From an uncultured Myxococcales bacterium (GTDB lineage Bacteria > Myxococcota_A > UBA9042 > DTJE01): DNA of 64,000 nt. Of this stretch, positions 7,769 through 16,211 are shown piece after piece. Position 1 is the first letter of the stretch. Each line of letters starts with the position of its first letter. The stretch covers positions 1 through 64,000 of the forward strand of contig CALJUR010000123.1 in the NCBI GenBank assembly GCA_937975765.1, read 5' to 3'. The notes beneath the pieces are model-generated. The model saw only the letters and a program-made list of their open reading frames with translations, was not told the origin of the DNA and ran no database searches. The translations under genes and the position numbers were made by a program.

Positions 7769-9049
7769 TCAGGGCTGGTCGGTCTTGGCGGCGGTGGAGA
7801 AGGTGCGGGTCCAGGGGGCGATGCGACGGTAGGCGGGGGTTTCCTCGAGTTCGCTCTCGCCTTCCAGGGGGTTGCACACCGGGGTCCCGAACACCGATTC
7901 GTTCACCTGCGAGGGGTTCGGCGCGGCGGTCCGAAAGGACTTCGCCGCTGCCTCCTCGGCCTCCGCCAGCGACGGGCGCGCCCCGAAACGGTCGAAGCGC
8001 GAGACCTGCCGGACCAGGCCGGGGGAAGCCTGCTCCTGCACGTCCACGCCCGCCCGCACCGTCTCGATGTCCTCCAGGCCCGACGCGATCACCGTCACCT
8101 TGATCCGATCGCCCAGCGACTCGTCGAAGGCCAGCCCGAAGGTCGACATGCCGTCCCCGGCCACCAGCTTGTCCACCCGCTCCCCGATCAGCGCGTTCTC
8201 GGCGTTGGTGCCATCGGGGCCCTGCACCACGTTGACCAGGATGGCCCGCGCGCCGTCGATGGGGGTGTCCTCCAGCAGCGGGTTGCTGATCGCCTGCTCC
8301 AGCGCCGCCAGCGCCCTGCCCTCTCCGGACGCGATGCCCGTGCCCATCACGCACTGGCCGCAGCCCGACAGCACGGCCTTCACGTCCCGGAAGTCCCGGT
8401 TGATGAATCCCGGCCGCGAGATCAACTCGACCACGCCGGTGACCGAGTCGCACAGCACCTGGTCGATCATCTGGAACGCCTTCATCGTCGGCAGGTTCTC
8501 GGGCGCCACCCGCGACAGCTTGTCGTTCGGGATGACGATGAACGCGTCCACCACCTTGCGCAGCGCATCCAGGCCTTCCCACGCCTTCTGGCCCTTCGCC
8601 CGGCCCTCCCACGCGAACGGCATCGTGACCACCGCGACCGTCAGGATGCCCTTGCTGCGGGCGATCTCGGCGATCACCGGCGACGCGCCCGTGCCCGTGC
8701 CGCCGCCCAGGCCGGTGGCAAGCACGATCATGTCGGTCCCTTCCAGGATCGCATCCAGGCGCTGGCGATCGGCAACGGCCGCCTCCTTGCCCACCAGCGG
8801 GTCGCCGCCCGCGCCGCGGCCCTTCGTCGGCCCCTTCAGCAGCACGCGCATCTCGGCCTTCGACTGCCGCAGCGCCTGCAGGTCGGTGTTCACGGCGACG
8901 TACTGCACGCCGGGCACCTTGTGCTCGATCATCGTGTTGACGGCGTTGCCGCCACCGCTGCCGACGCCGACGATCTTGATGACCGCCTCCTCGACCTGGA
9001 ATTCCGCCAACTCGTCGACCTCGTTGACCACCTCGAACAGCCTCTCCAT
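7769..9049 (-). CDS. ftsZ: Cell division GTPase FtsZ
   Basis: 426 residues from the ATG at 9049 (GGGGGG five bases upstream; an ATG at 9067 with GGAG is an alternative adding six residues). Tubulin-fold GTPase that polymerises into the Z ring. The GTP-binding loop GGGTGTG is at 115-121 and the T7 catalytic loop GFINRDFRDVK at 214-224 keeps the N-x-D-F-x-D residues. A conserved FtsA-binding peptide is recognisable at 403-411 (ETPAYRRIA), but about 15 extra residues follow it; in most species that peptide is at or near the end. It is the last gene of the dcw operon, 76 bases after ftsA. Confidence 0.96.
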   Translation of the reverse strand: MERLFEVVNEVDELAEFQVEEAVIKIVGVGSGGGNAVNTMIEHKVPGVQYVAVNTDLQALRQSKAEMRVLLKGPTKGRGAGGDPLVGKEAAVADRQRLDAILEGTDMIVLATGLGGGTGTGASPVIAEIARSKGILTVAVVTMPFAWEGRAKGQKAWEGLDALRKVVDAFIVIPNDKLSRVAPENLPTMKAFQMIDQVLCDSVTGVVELISRPGFINRDFRDVKAVLSGCGQCVMGTGIASGEGRALAALEQAISNPLLEDTPIDGARAILVNVVQGPDGTNAENALIGERVDKLVAGDGMSTFGLAFDESLGDRIKVTVIASGLEDIETVRAGVDVQEQASPGLVRQVSRFDRFGARPSLAEAEEAAAKSFRTAAPNPSQVNESVFGTPVCNPLEGESELEETPAYRRIAPWTRTFSTAAKTDQP

Positions 9050-9125
9050 CTTGTCCCCCCGTTGCATCCGGACTCCGCGCCCGCCCGTCACGGCCCCCCC
9101 TTGGTCCGCACGGACGGGAACGGCC

Positions 9126-10358
9126 TTACCAGCCGATCCTCTTCAGGAACCCCTTGAACCCCCCGGTCGCCTGCACGTCCGTGACGGGCAGCATCGACTT
9201 CGAGATGTCCCCGCGGCTGGCCAGCGATGCGAACACCGCCAGCCCATACACCGAAGCCAGCGCCGGCGACTCCAGGATGCTCTTCAGCCCCTGGATGCCG
9301 CGCGGCGCGCCCAGCCGCACCGGAAGGTTCAGGATCTCGTCGCCCAGTTCGACCATGCCCGGCATCTGCGACGCGCCGCCGGTCAGCACCAGGCCGCCGG
9401 CCAGGTTGTCGTCGAACTGCGTCTTCTGGATCTCGCGCTTGACCAGGCTGAAGATCTCGACCACGCGCGGCTCGATGATCTCCGTCAGCACCCGCCGGGA
9501 CAAGGCCTTGTCCTCGCGACCGCCCACTCCCGGCACCTCGATCTGCTCGCCGGAGCCGATCAGTTCGCCCCACGCGCAGCCGTGCTTGACCTTCATCTCC
9601 TCGGCGCGGGACATCGGCGTGCGCAGGCCGGTCGCGATGTCGCGGGTGATCAGTTCCCCCCCCGCGCCGATCACGCCGGTGTGCACCAGCCTCCCTCCGT
9701 GCCAGATCGTCAGGTCGCCCGTGCCCCCGCCCAGGTCCAGAACCACCACGCCCAGCTCGCGCTCGTGCTCCTCCAGCACCGCCAGCGCCGACGCGACGGG
9801 ATTGGCGACGAACTGCATCACCCGCAGGCCGGACCGCTCGCAGCAGCGCCGCAGGTTGTCCAGCGCCGACCGCGCCGCCGTGACCAGGTGCACCTCGGCG
9901 TCCAGCCGTACGCCCGCCATGCCGACCGGGTCCTTGATGCCGTCGTGCTCGTCCACCGCGTACTGCTTCGGCAGCATCGTGATGACCTGCCGGTCGACCG
10001 GCATCGACAGCGCCTTCGCCATCTCCAGCACGCGGGCCACGTCGTGTTCCGTGATCTCGCGGGCCTTCGGCGACACCATCGCCTGGTTGTTCACGCCGAC
10101 GATGTGGGTGCCCCCCACCCCGACCAGCACGTCCGACACGATGCAACCGGACATCTGCTCGGCGTCGTGGCGCGCCTGCCGAATGGCCTCGACGACCTTG
10201 CCGATCGCGATGACCATGCCCTTGCGCAGGCCCTCCTCGCACTCGGCGGTCCCGACGCCCAGCACCGTCATGCCGTTGTCGTCGATCTGGGCCACCAGGA
10301 CCGAGATCTTGGTGGTCCCGAAGTCGACGGCCGCGATGATCTCGTTGCGGTTCTTCAT
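9126..10358 (-). CDS. ftsA: Cell division protein FtsA
   Basis: 410 residues; ATG at 10358 overlaps the ftsQ stop (ATGA) and has GGGGAG six bases upstream. Actin-like ATPase that tethers FtsZ to the membrane. Phosphate-1 loop VDFGTTKISVLV lies near the N-terminus, phosphate-2 VLDLGGGTGDLT in the middle and the adenosine motif LTGGASQMPGM later. The C-terminus FKGFLKRIGW is the expected amphipathic membrane-targeting helix. The inserted 1C subdomain is present, as in other FtsA and unlike MreB. Cotranscribed with ftsQ and ftsZ. Confidence 0.95.
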   Translation of the reverse strand: MKNRNEIIAAVDFGTTKISVLVAQIDDNGMTVLGVGTAECEEGLRKGMVIAIGKVVEAIRQARHDAEQMSGCIVSDVLVGVGGTHIVGVNNQAMVSPKAREITEHDVARVLEMAKALSMPVDRQVITMLPKQYAVDEHDGIKDPVGMAGVRLDAEVHLVTAARSALDNLRRCCERSGLRVMQFVANPVASALAVLEEHERELGVVVLDLGGGTGDLTIWHGGRLVHTGVIGAGGELITRDIATGLRTPMSRAEEMKVKHGCAWGELIGSGEQIEVPGVGGREDKALSRRVLTEIIEPRVVEIFSLVKREIQKTQFDDNLAGGLVLTGGASQMPGMVELGDEILNLPVRLGAPRGIQGLKSILESPALASVYGLAVFASLASRGDISKSMLPVTDVQATGGFKGFLKRIGW

Positions 10359-11227
10359 GGCACGCTCCCCAGGGCGCTGCCGCGATCCGCGTCGGCGAAC
10401 GGCCCGAAGCCGCCCAGCCGCAGCGTCACCCGCGACGGGCGGATGGCGTCGTCCAGGAACGCCTCGGCCACCGGCAGGCCCCGCTCCTTCACCGCGGCCA
10501 GCGCCGTCGTCAGGCGCTTCATCTTCCGCGGGAAGGGGGCGCTGCCGAACCGGGCGGCCAGCCCGCGCGAGGCGGGCACCACGCTGAAGCCCAGTTGCGG
10601 GTCGTGCTCGATGACCAGGTCCATTCCCTGCCACACCGTGTCCTCGCGCTCGGTCGTGCGCAGCAGGGCGACCGCCTCGCGCAGAAGTGGCTCGCGCTCC
10701 ACCGCGCCCGCGGTCTCGGACGATCCGATCAGCAGCGGAAGGTCCAGCACGTCCGCGGGGTCCCAGGGCGCATACGCCTCGCCGAACCGGTTCACCAGCC
10801 AGATCCCCGGGTCCAGGGCCGCCGCCAGCACCGGCTGCTGCTCCTCGATCCGCACCCGCACGCGGTCGGGCAGGATCGACTGGACCTTCGCCGCGCGGAT
10901 CCGCAGGTCCCCCTGGCAGGTGGCCGCGACGTCCGGCTCGTCCAGGACCAGCATCCGGGTCTCGCCGGCCCGCAGCCCGCAGGCCGCCAGGACCTCGGCC
11001 TCCGACATCCGGACGGCACCCGACACCTCGACCTGCCGGACGCGGAAGTGCGGGCTGTCCCGGAACGATGTCCACGCCGCGTCGCCCCCGACGACCATCC
11101 CGAACCCGGCCAGCATCGAAAACACCGGCGCGGCCAGGCGACGGACGACCGCCCGGGTCGAGTTGCAGCAACCGGTCCACCGCTGGGCCAGCGTCTGGCG
11201 CTTCCGGTTCCTCCCCCAACGTCCCAT
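10355..11227 (-). CDS. ftsQ: Cell division protein FtsQ (POTRA domain)
   Basis: 290 residues. A short basic cytoplasmic tail, one membrane span (about 31-50) and a POTRA domain starting at FRVRQVEVSGAVRMSEAEVL, followed by a beta domain (about 130-260). This is the normal order of FtsQ, which links early and late division proteins in the periplasm. The sequence is diverged, as usual for FtsQ, and the assignment rests on topology, POTRA pattern and position just before ftsA. GGAGG lies eight bases before the ATG; the murG stop is four bases upstream. Confidence 0.88.
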   Translation of the reverse strand: MGRWGRNRKRQTLAQRWTGCCNSTRAVVRRLAAPVFSMLAGFGMVVGGDAAWTSFRDSPHFRVRQVEVSGAVRMSEAEVLAACGLRAGETRMLVLDEPDVAATCQGDLRIRAAKVQSILPDRVRVRIEEQQPVLAAALDPGIWLVNRFGEAYAPWDPADVLDLPLLIGSSETAGAVEREPLLREAVALLRTTEREDTVWQGMDLVIEHDPQLGFSVVPASRGLAARFGSAPFPRKMKRLTTALAAVKERGLPVAEAFLDDAIRPSRVTLRLGGFGPFADADRGSALGSVP

Positions 11228-11231
11228 CGCC

Positions 11232-12362
11232 TCAACCTCCTGCCCGGTCCCCCGAAACCGACGTCCCCGCCTTCCCGCCCATCATCCGCAGCACCTCTTC
11301 CCCCATCGCGTCCAGCGCGGCCCGGCGCCCCTGCGACCGGCTGGCCCGCGCCATCGCCTGCATCGCCGCCGGGTCGCCCAGCAGCGCCGCCAGGGACCCG
11401 GCCACCTGCGCCTCGTCGAAGGCCTCCTCGCGGAGCATCATGGCCCCTCCGGCCTCGACCAGCGGCACCGCGTTGCCCGCCTGGTGGTCGTCGGTGGCGG
11501 CCGCGAACGGCACGAACATCGCGGGCAGTCCGATCGCGGAGATCTCGGACACCGTCCCCGCCCCGGAGCGGGCGACCACCACGTCGGCCCACGCATAGGC
11601 TGCCGCCATGTCGTCCAGGTACTCGCGCACGTCGGCCGCCATCCCGAGGGCTGCGTAAATCTCCCTCGCCTCTTCGCCGTTCCCGCGGCCCGCCTGGTGC
11701 AGCACCTCGATCCCGGGCAGCCGCTTCTGCAGCAGCCGCAGCACCGGCGGCACCCGGCGGTTCAGGAACCGCGATCCCTGCGAGCCGCCGAACACCAGCA
11801 CGCGCCGGCCCGGCTGGAGGTAGGCCTTCTCCGGCACCTCCAGCACCTCCGGCCGCACCGGCACTCCGGTCCGGATCGACCTTTTCGCCGACAGCCGCGC
11901 CCCGGCCTGTTCGTAAGCCACGAACACCTTCCGGGCGAACCGCGCCAGCAGCCGGTTGGTCAGCCCGGGCACCGAGTTCTCCTCGCAGATCGCCGTCGGG
12001 ACGCCCAGCATCGCGGCCGCCAGCACCACCGGCCCCGTCGTGTAGCCGCCGAAGCCCACCACCACGTCCGGGCGCAGCCGCCGCACCAGCGCCCTGGCCC
12101 GCCACAGCCCGCCCGGCAGCGAGGCCGCGCCGGCGATCCGGGTGCGCCATCCCATGCCCTTCAGCTTGCCCACGCGCAGGACCTCGACCTTGAACGGCAC
12201 GCCCTTCAGCACGTTGGCCTCGGCCGCCTCGCCGGAGGCCGCCAGCACGACCTCGACGCCCTTGCCGGCCAGCCAGCGGCCCAGGGCGACGGCGGGGTAC
12301 AGATGCCCGCCGGTCTGGGCGCCGGTCAGCAGGGCCCGGGGCGTCTCGCGCCACACCGTCAT
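11232..12362 (-). CDS. murG: UDP-GlcNAc:undecaprenyl-PP-MurNAc-pentapeptide transferase MurG
   Basis: 376 residues; ATG at 12362 overlaps the ftsW stop (ATGA) and is preceded by GGGGGGAAGGGG. A GT-B glycosyltransferase of the inner membrane face that makes lipid II from lipid I. Seen: TGGHLYPAVALG near the N-terminus (donor/acceptor loop), GFGGYTTGPVVLAA, VFGGSQGSRFLN at the start of the C-terminal domain, and ARSGAGTVSEISAIGLPAMF with the UDP-GlcNAc site. Length and motifs are complete. In most dcw clusters murC and murB follow, but here ftsQ comes next. Confidence 0.95.
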   Translation of the reverse strand: MTVWRETPRALLTGAQTGGHLYPAVALGRWLAGKGVEVVLAASGEAAEANVLKGVPFKVEVLRVGKLKGMGWRTRIAGAASLPGGLWRARALVRRLRPDVVVGFGGYTTGPVVLAAAMLGVPTAICEENSVPGLTNRLLARFARKVFVAYEQAGARLSAKRSIRTGVPVRPEVLEVPEKAYLQPGRRVLVFGGSQGSRFLNRRVPPVLRLLQKRLPGIEVLHQAGRGNGEEAREIYAALGMAADVREYLDDMAAAYAWADVVVARSGAGTVSEISAIGLPAMFVPFAAATDDHQAGNAVPLVEAGGAMMLREEAFDEAQVAGSLAALLGDPAAMQAMARASRSQGRRAALDAMGEEVLRMMGGKAGTSVSGDRAGG

Positions 12363-13609
12363 GCCCCTTCCCCCCCGGCCAGCGCCACCTCGTCCTGGAG
12401 GGCCGCCTGCCTCCGCATCGCCACCGAGGCCTCCTCGGCCGTGACCTCCAGGTGGATCCGCTGCAGCAGCCCCAGCGTGCCCAGCGTCATCAGCATCGAG
12501 GTCCCGCCGAACGACAGGAACGGGCACGCGATCCCCTTCGTGGGCAGCATGCCCAGGTCCACCATCATGTGGATCAGGGCCGGAAGGACCAGCAGCAGCG
12601 TCATCGCGAACGCGGCGAACCGCACGAAGTCGTCCCGGCAGCGGCGCACCAGCGCGAAACCCCGGAGGGCGATGACCATATAGAGCATCGCGACGCACAG
12701 CACGCCGACGAATCCCAGTTCCTCGTTCAGGACCGTGAAGATGAAGTCCGTGGGCGACTGCGTCAGGAACCCCAGCGAGTGACCCGGGCCCTCGCCCAGG
12801 CCGTAGCCGGTGGGCCCGCCCGCAGTGGCCAGCCGCATCGCGAAGTGCGGGTGGTGGCCGACACCCAGGAAGGTCAGGTTCGGGTACAGCCAGCCGACCA
12901 GCCGCGCGAACTTCACTCGATCCACCGCGAAGATCGTCGCCAGGCCCAGGAGGCCTCCCATGGCCAGGTAGGCGATGTAGCGCAGCCGCGTGCCGCCCAC
13001 CATCACCATCAGCACGGCCAGGGCGGCGACCAGCACGACCGACCCGACGTCCGGCTGGGCCAGCAGCAGCGCCATCACGACCGCCAGCATGCCCGCGCCG
13101 GGCAGCAGGCCGATCTTCCAGTCCTTCAGCACCGACTTGCGGTTCGCGAGGTACCGGGCCAGGTACAGCGCCACGCCGACCTTCGCGACCTCGGAGGGCT
13201 GCACCGTCATGAACCCCAGGTTGATCCAGCGCGCCGAACCCAGTTCCTGCCTGCCCATGCCGGGCAGCCACACCGCCAGCAGCAGCGGCACGGCCAGCAC
13301 CACCAGCCAGCGCGCGGTCCACTGGATCACGGAGGCCGACGCGTGCAGGGCCAGCACGAACACCACCGCGCCGCCGCCGATCGCCACCAGGTGGCGCACC
13401 AGCGCGCCCGTGTGCATCACGTCCTCGGTCCCCTCGGGGCCCATGTGCACCGTCGCCGAGAACACCACCATCGTCCCCACGCTGACCAGCGCCGCCGCCG
13501 CGGCAAACATCGCCAGGTCGAAGCGGCCGCCCGCCGGCAGGGCGGTCAGCGGGCGGGCGTAGCGCATCCGGCGGAAGAAGGCACGGATGCGGGCGGTGTC
13601 GAGGCGCAT
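12359..13609 (-). CDS. ftsW: SEDS peptidoglycan glycosyltransferase FtsW
   Basis: 416 residues with about ten membrane spans. SEDS-family lipid II polymerase of the divisome that works with the FtsI transpeptidase. Key segments are SARWINLGFMTVQPSEVAKV, the large periplasmic loop, GPTGYGLGEGPGHS, QSPTDFIFTVLNEELGFVG (with the conserved acidic residue) and KGIACPFLSFGGTSML near the end. The mraY stop is only four bases upstream, so no murD lies between them, unlike the usual order. Confidence 0.95.
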   Translation of the reverse strand: MRLDTARIRAFFRRMRYARPLTALPAGGRFDLAMFAAAAALVSVGTMVVFSATVHMGPEGTEDVMHTGALVRHLVAIGGGAVVFVLALHASASVIQWTARWLVVLAVPLLLAVWLPGMGRQELGSARWINLGFMTVQPSEVAKVGVALYLARYLANRKSVLKDWKIGLLPGAGMLAVVMALLLAQPDVGSVVLVAALAVLMVMVGGTRLRYIAYLAMGGLLGLATIFAVDRVKFARLVGWLYPNLTFLGVGHHPHFAMRLATAGGPTGYGLGEGPGHSLGFLTQSPTDFIFTVLNEELGFVGVLCVAMLYMVIALRGFALVRRCRDDFVRFAAFAMTLLLVLPALIHMMVDLGMLPTKGIACPFLSFGGTSMLMTLGTLGLLQRIHLEVTAEEASVAMRRQAALQDEVALAGGEGA

Positions 13610-13613
13610 CGTC

Positions 13614-14723
13614 CTACCTCACCTTGATCGAGGCCAGCGCGACCATGGCCAGCAGCAGCGACGCGATCCAGAACCGCACGACGATCTTGGGTTCCTTCCA
13701 GCCCATCTTCTCGAACGAGTGGTGCACCGGGGCCATGGGCAGGATGCGCTTGCCCGTCAGCTTGAACGAGGTCGTCTGGGCGATGACGCTGAGGGCCTCG
13801 AACAGGAACACGCCGAAGATCACGACCGACAGCAGTTCGTTCTTGGTCAGCACGGCCATCGATCCCAGCAGCGACCCCAGGCCCAGCGCCCCGGTGTCGC
13901 CCATGAAGATCTCGGCCGGGTAGGAGTTGTAGAACAGGAACCCGATCGTCGCGCCCATCATGGCGCTGGCGATGATCGACAGCTCCTGCGCGCCGACGAC
14001 GTTCGGCAGCAGAAGGTAGCGGGAGAGGTCCAGCGAACCCAGCCGCGCGCCCGACACGTAGGCCAGGATCAGCAGGACGGCCGACGCGATGGCGATCGGG
14101 CCCGCGGCCAGCCCGTCCAGACCGTCCGTGAGGTTGGTGGCGTTGGAGGTGCCGACCACGACGATGGCGCCCAGCGCCAGGTAGACCAGGAACGGCAGGT
14201 CGATCCAGTACCGCTCGGCGGACATGAACGGAATGAACAGGCGCTGGTCGTAGTGGGCCCGGGGTCCCCAGAAGTGCATGAAGACGCCCAGGAGGCCCAG
14301 GGTGACGGCGAACTCGATGGCCAGGCGCGCCTTCCCCGGCAGGCCGCGGGAGTTGCGCTCGCGCAGCTTGCGGATGTCGTCCACGAAGCCGACTGCCGCG
14401 AACGAGGCGCCCAGGCCCAGCGTGATCAGCACCAGCTTGTTCGTCAACTGGCACCACAGCAGCGAGGACGTGAGGATCGACAGCAGGATCAAAACGCCGC
14501 CCATCGTGGGCGTGCCGGCCTTCGTCTGGTGCGACTTCGGGCCGTCGTCGCGGATGACCTGCCCGACGTCCTTCTGGCGCAGCATGCTGATGAACCACGG
14601 GAACAGGACCAGGCAGATGACCAGGGAGGTGATGAACGCCGCCATCACGCGGAACGAGACATAGCGCGCCACGTTCAGGAATCCGAGGTGGTCGCGCAGC
14701 AGCTCTGCCAGGTGGAACAGCAT
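13614..14723 (-). CDS. mraY: Phospho-MurNAc-pentapeptide transferase MraY
   Basis: 369 residues from the ATG at 14723; a GTG two codons earlier (14729) is also possible. Ten-span integral membrane enzyme that transfers phospho-MurNAc-pentapeptide to undecaprenyl phosphate, making lipid I. The Asp-rich sites TNLTDGLDGLA and MGDTGALGLG are intact. The HHH motif reads PVHHSFE, so the third His is Ser, followed by the normal KEPKIVVRFW. Located between murF and ftsW. Confidence 0.95.
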   Translation of the reverse strand: MLFHLAELLRDHLGFLNVARYVSFRVMAAFITSLVICLVLFPWFISMLRQKDVGQVIRDDGPKSHQTKAGTPTMGGVLILLSILTSSLLWCQLTNKLVLITLGLGASFAAVGFVDDIRKLRERNSRGLPGKARLAIEFAVTLGLLGVFMHFWGPRAHYDQRLFIPFMSAERYWIDLPFLVYLALGAIVVVGTSNATNLTDGLDGLAAGPIAIASAVLLILAYVSGARLGSLDLSRYLLLPNVVGAQELSIIASAMMGATIGFLFYNSYPAEIFMGDTGALGLGSLLGSMAVLTKNELLSVVIFGVFLFEALSVIAQTTSFKLTGKRILPMAPVHHSFEKMGWKEPKIVVRFWIASLLLAMVALASIKVR

Positions 14724-14765
14724 CCGCACCCCCGCGTCGCGGCGCCCGCAGGCACCGGCCGACGA

Positions 14766-16211
14766 CTAGTTTCCCGTCTCCGACACGCCCAGTTTGAACC
14801 GGGCGGCCAGCCCCTCGACGACCAGTTCCAGGCCCACGCCGCGGCTGCCCTTCACCAGCACCGTGTCGCGCGCCTGGACCACCGCCTGGGCGACCGTCGC
14901 CGCCCCGATGGCGTCCGGGGCCTCGAACACCTGGTGCGCCGGCATCCCGGCCTCCGTCGCGCCGCGCCGAACCAGGGCCGACTGGCGCCCCACCGCGATC
15001 AGCAGCGACACCCCCGCGCGGGCCGCGGCGCGCCCTGCCTCCAGGTGCGCCTGCTCGGTCGCATCGCCCAGTTCCAGCATGTCGCCGACGATGGCCACGC
15101 GCCGGCCCCCTGCGATCGCGGCCAGCACGTCCAGGGCCGCCTGCAGCGACTTCGGCGAGGCGTTGTAGCAGTCGTCAAGCACCCGGATCGTCCCGGCCGC
15201 CACCACCTCCATGCGGTGCCGGCCGGGCGCCACGGTGGCCATCGCCTCGCACGCCCTCGCCGGGTCGATCCCGACCGCCAGGCCCGCGGCCAGCGCCGCG
15301 GCAACGTTGCCGGCGTGGTGCGCCCCGACCAGCCCCGGCGACGCCTCGTATTGGGCCCCCTCGACTTCCAACGCGACCGTGGGCCGGCCGTCCGACTCCA
15401 GCCGGACGCCGGCAATCCGCACGTCCACGCCTTCCGCCGCCCCGAACGTCGTCACGTGCGCGCGCGTCAGGCCGCCCATCGCCAGCACCCGCGGGTCGTC
15501 GGCGTTCAGGATCGCGGTGCCGTGCGGCGGCAGCGCCCGGACCAGTTCGGCCTTCGCGGCGGCCACCGCGTCCAGGGTGCCCAGCCCCTCCAGGTGCACC
15601 GCGGCCACGCTGGTCACGACACCGATCCTCGGCGGCGCGATCCGGCACAGGTCCGAGATCTCGCCGGGGTGGTTCATCCCCATCTCGGCCACCAGGACCT
15701 CGTGCCTGGGCACCAGGCGCAGGCACGTCAGCGACAGCCCCAGCCGGTTGTTCCGGTTCCCGGTCGTCGCCAGCGTCTCGCGGCCCGAGGCGATCACCGC
15801 CCGTGCCAGGTCCTTCGTCGTGGTCTTCCCCACGGACCCGGTGACAGCGACGATGACCGGCGACATCACCTCGACCCACGCTGCGGCCGTGCGGCACAGC
15901 GCCGTCTCGGTGTCCTCGACGGTCACGATGAAGACGCGCCCGGGATTCGCCGCGGCGGCGCGCAGGGCGTCCGTCTCGCGTCCCTTCTTCACCACCAGGC
16001 CCGCCACGCCGCGCTCGACGGCCGGCAGCAGGAATTCGTGTCCGTCGAACCGCGGACCGTGGATCGCGAAGAAGACCTCCCCGTGCGCCGCGGTCCGGGA
16101 GTCGATGGAGGCCCCGCCCTCGGCGTACAGGCCGGGTCCCAGCACCAGCGTCCCCGCGGTGGACTCCGCGATGAACTCGCCCGACAGGCGCATCGTCGAC
16201 GTCCGCGTCAT
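14766..16211 (-). CDS. murF: UDP-MurNAc-tripeptide:D-Ala-D-Ala ligase MurF
   Basis: 481 residues; start overlaps the murE stop (ATGA). Cytoplasmic ATP-dependent Mur ligase adding D-Ala-D-Ala to the UDP-MurNAc-tripeptide. Seen: N-terminal substrate domain with SIDSRTA, P-loop VTGSVGKTTTKD, EMGMNHPGEIS, and a C-terminal domain starting around VAPGRHRMEV with DDCYNASPKS. All three Mur-ligase domains are present at typical length. Ends 42 bases before mraY. Confidence 0.96.
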   Translation of the reverse strand: MTRTSTMRLSGEFIAESTAGTLVLGPGLYAEGGASIDSRTAAHGEVFFAIHGPRFDGHEFLLPAVERGVAGLVVKKGRETDALRAAAANPGRVFIVTVEDTETALCRTAAAWVEVMSPVIVAVTGSVGKTTTKDLARAVIASGRETLATTGNRNNRLGLSLTCLRLVPRHEVLVAEMGMNHPGEISDLCRIAPPRIGVVTSVAAVHLEGLGTLDAVAAAKAELVRALPPHGTAILNADDPRVLAMGGLTRAHVTTFGAAEGVDVRIAGVRLESDGRPTVALEVEGAQYEASPGLVGAHHAGNVAAALAAGLAVGIDPARACEAMATVAPGRHRMEVVAAGTIRVLDDCYNASPKSLQAALDVLAAIAGGRRVAIVGDMLELGDATEQAHLEAGRAAARAGVSLLIAVGRQSALVRRGATEAGMPAHQVFEAPDAIGAATVAQAVVQARDTVLVKGSRGVGLELVVEGLAARFKLGVSETGN

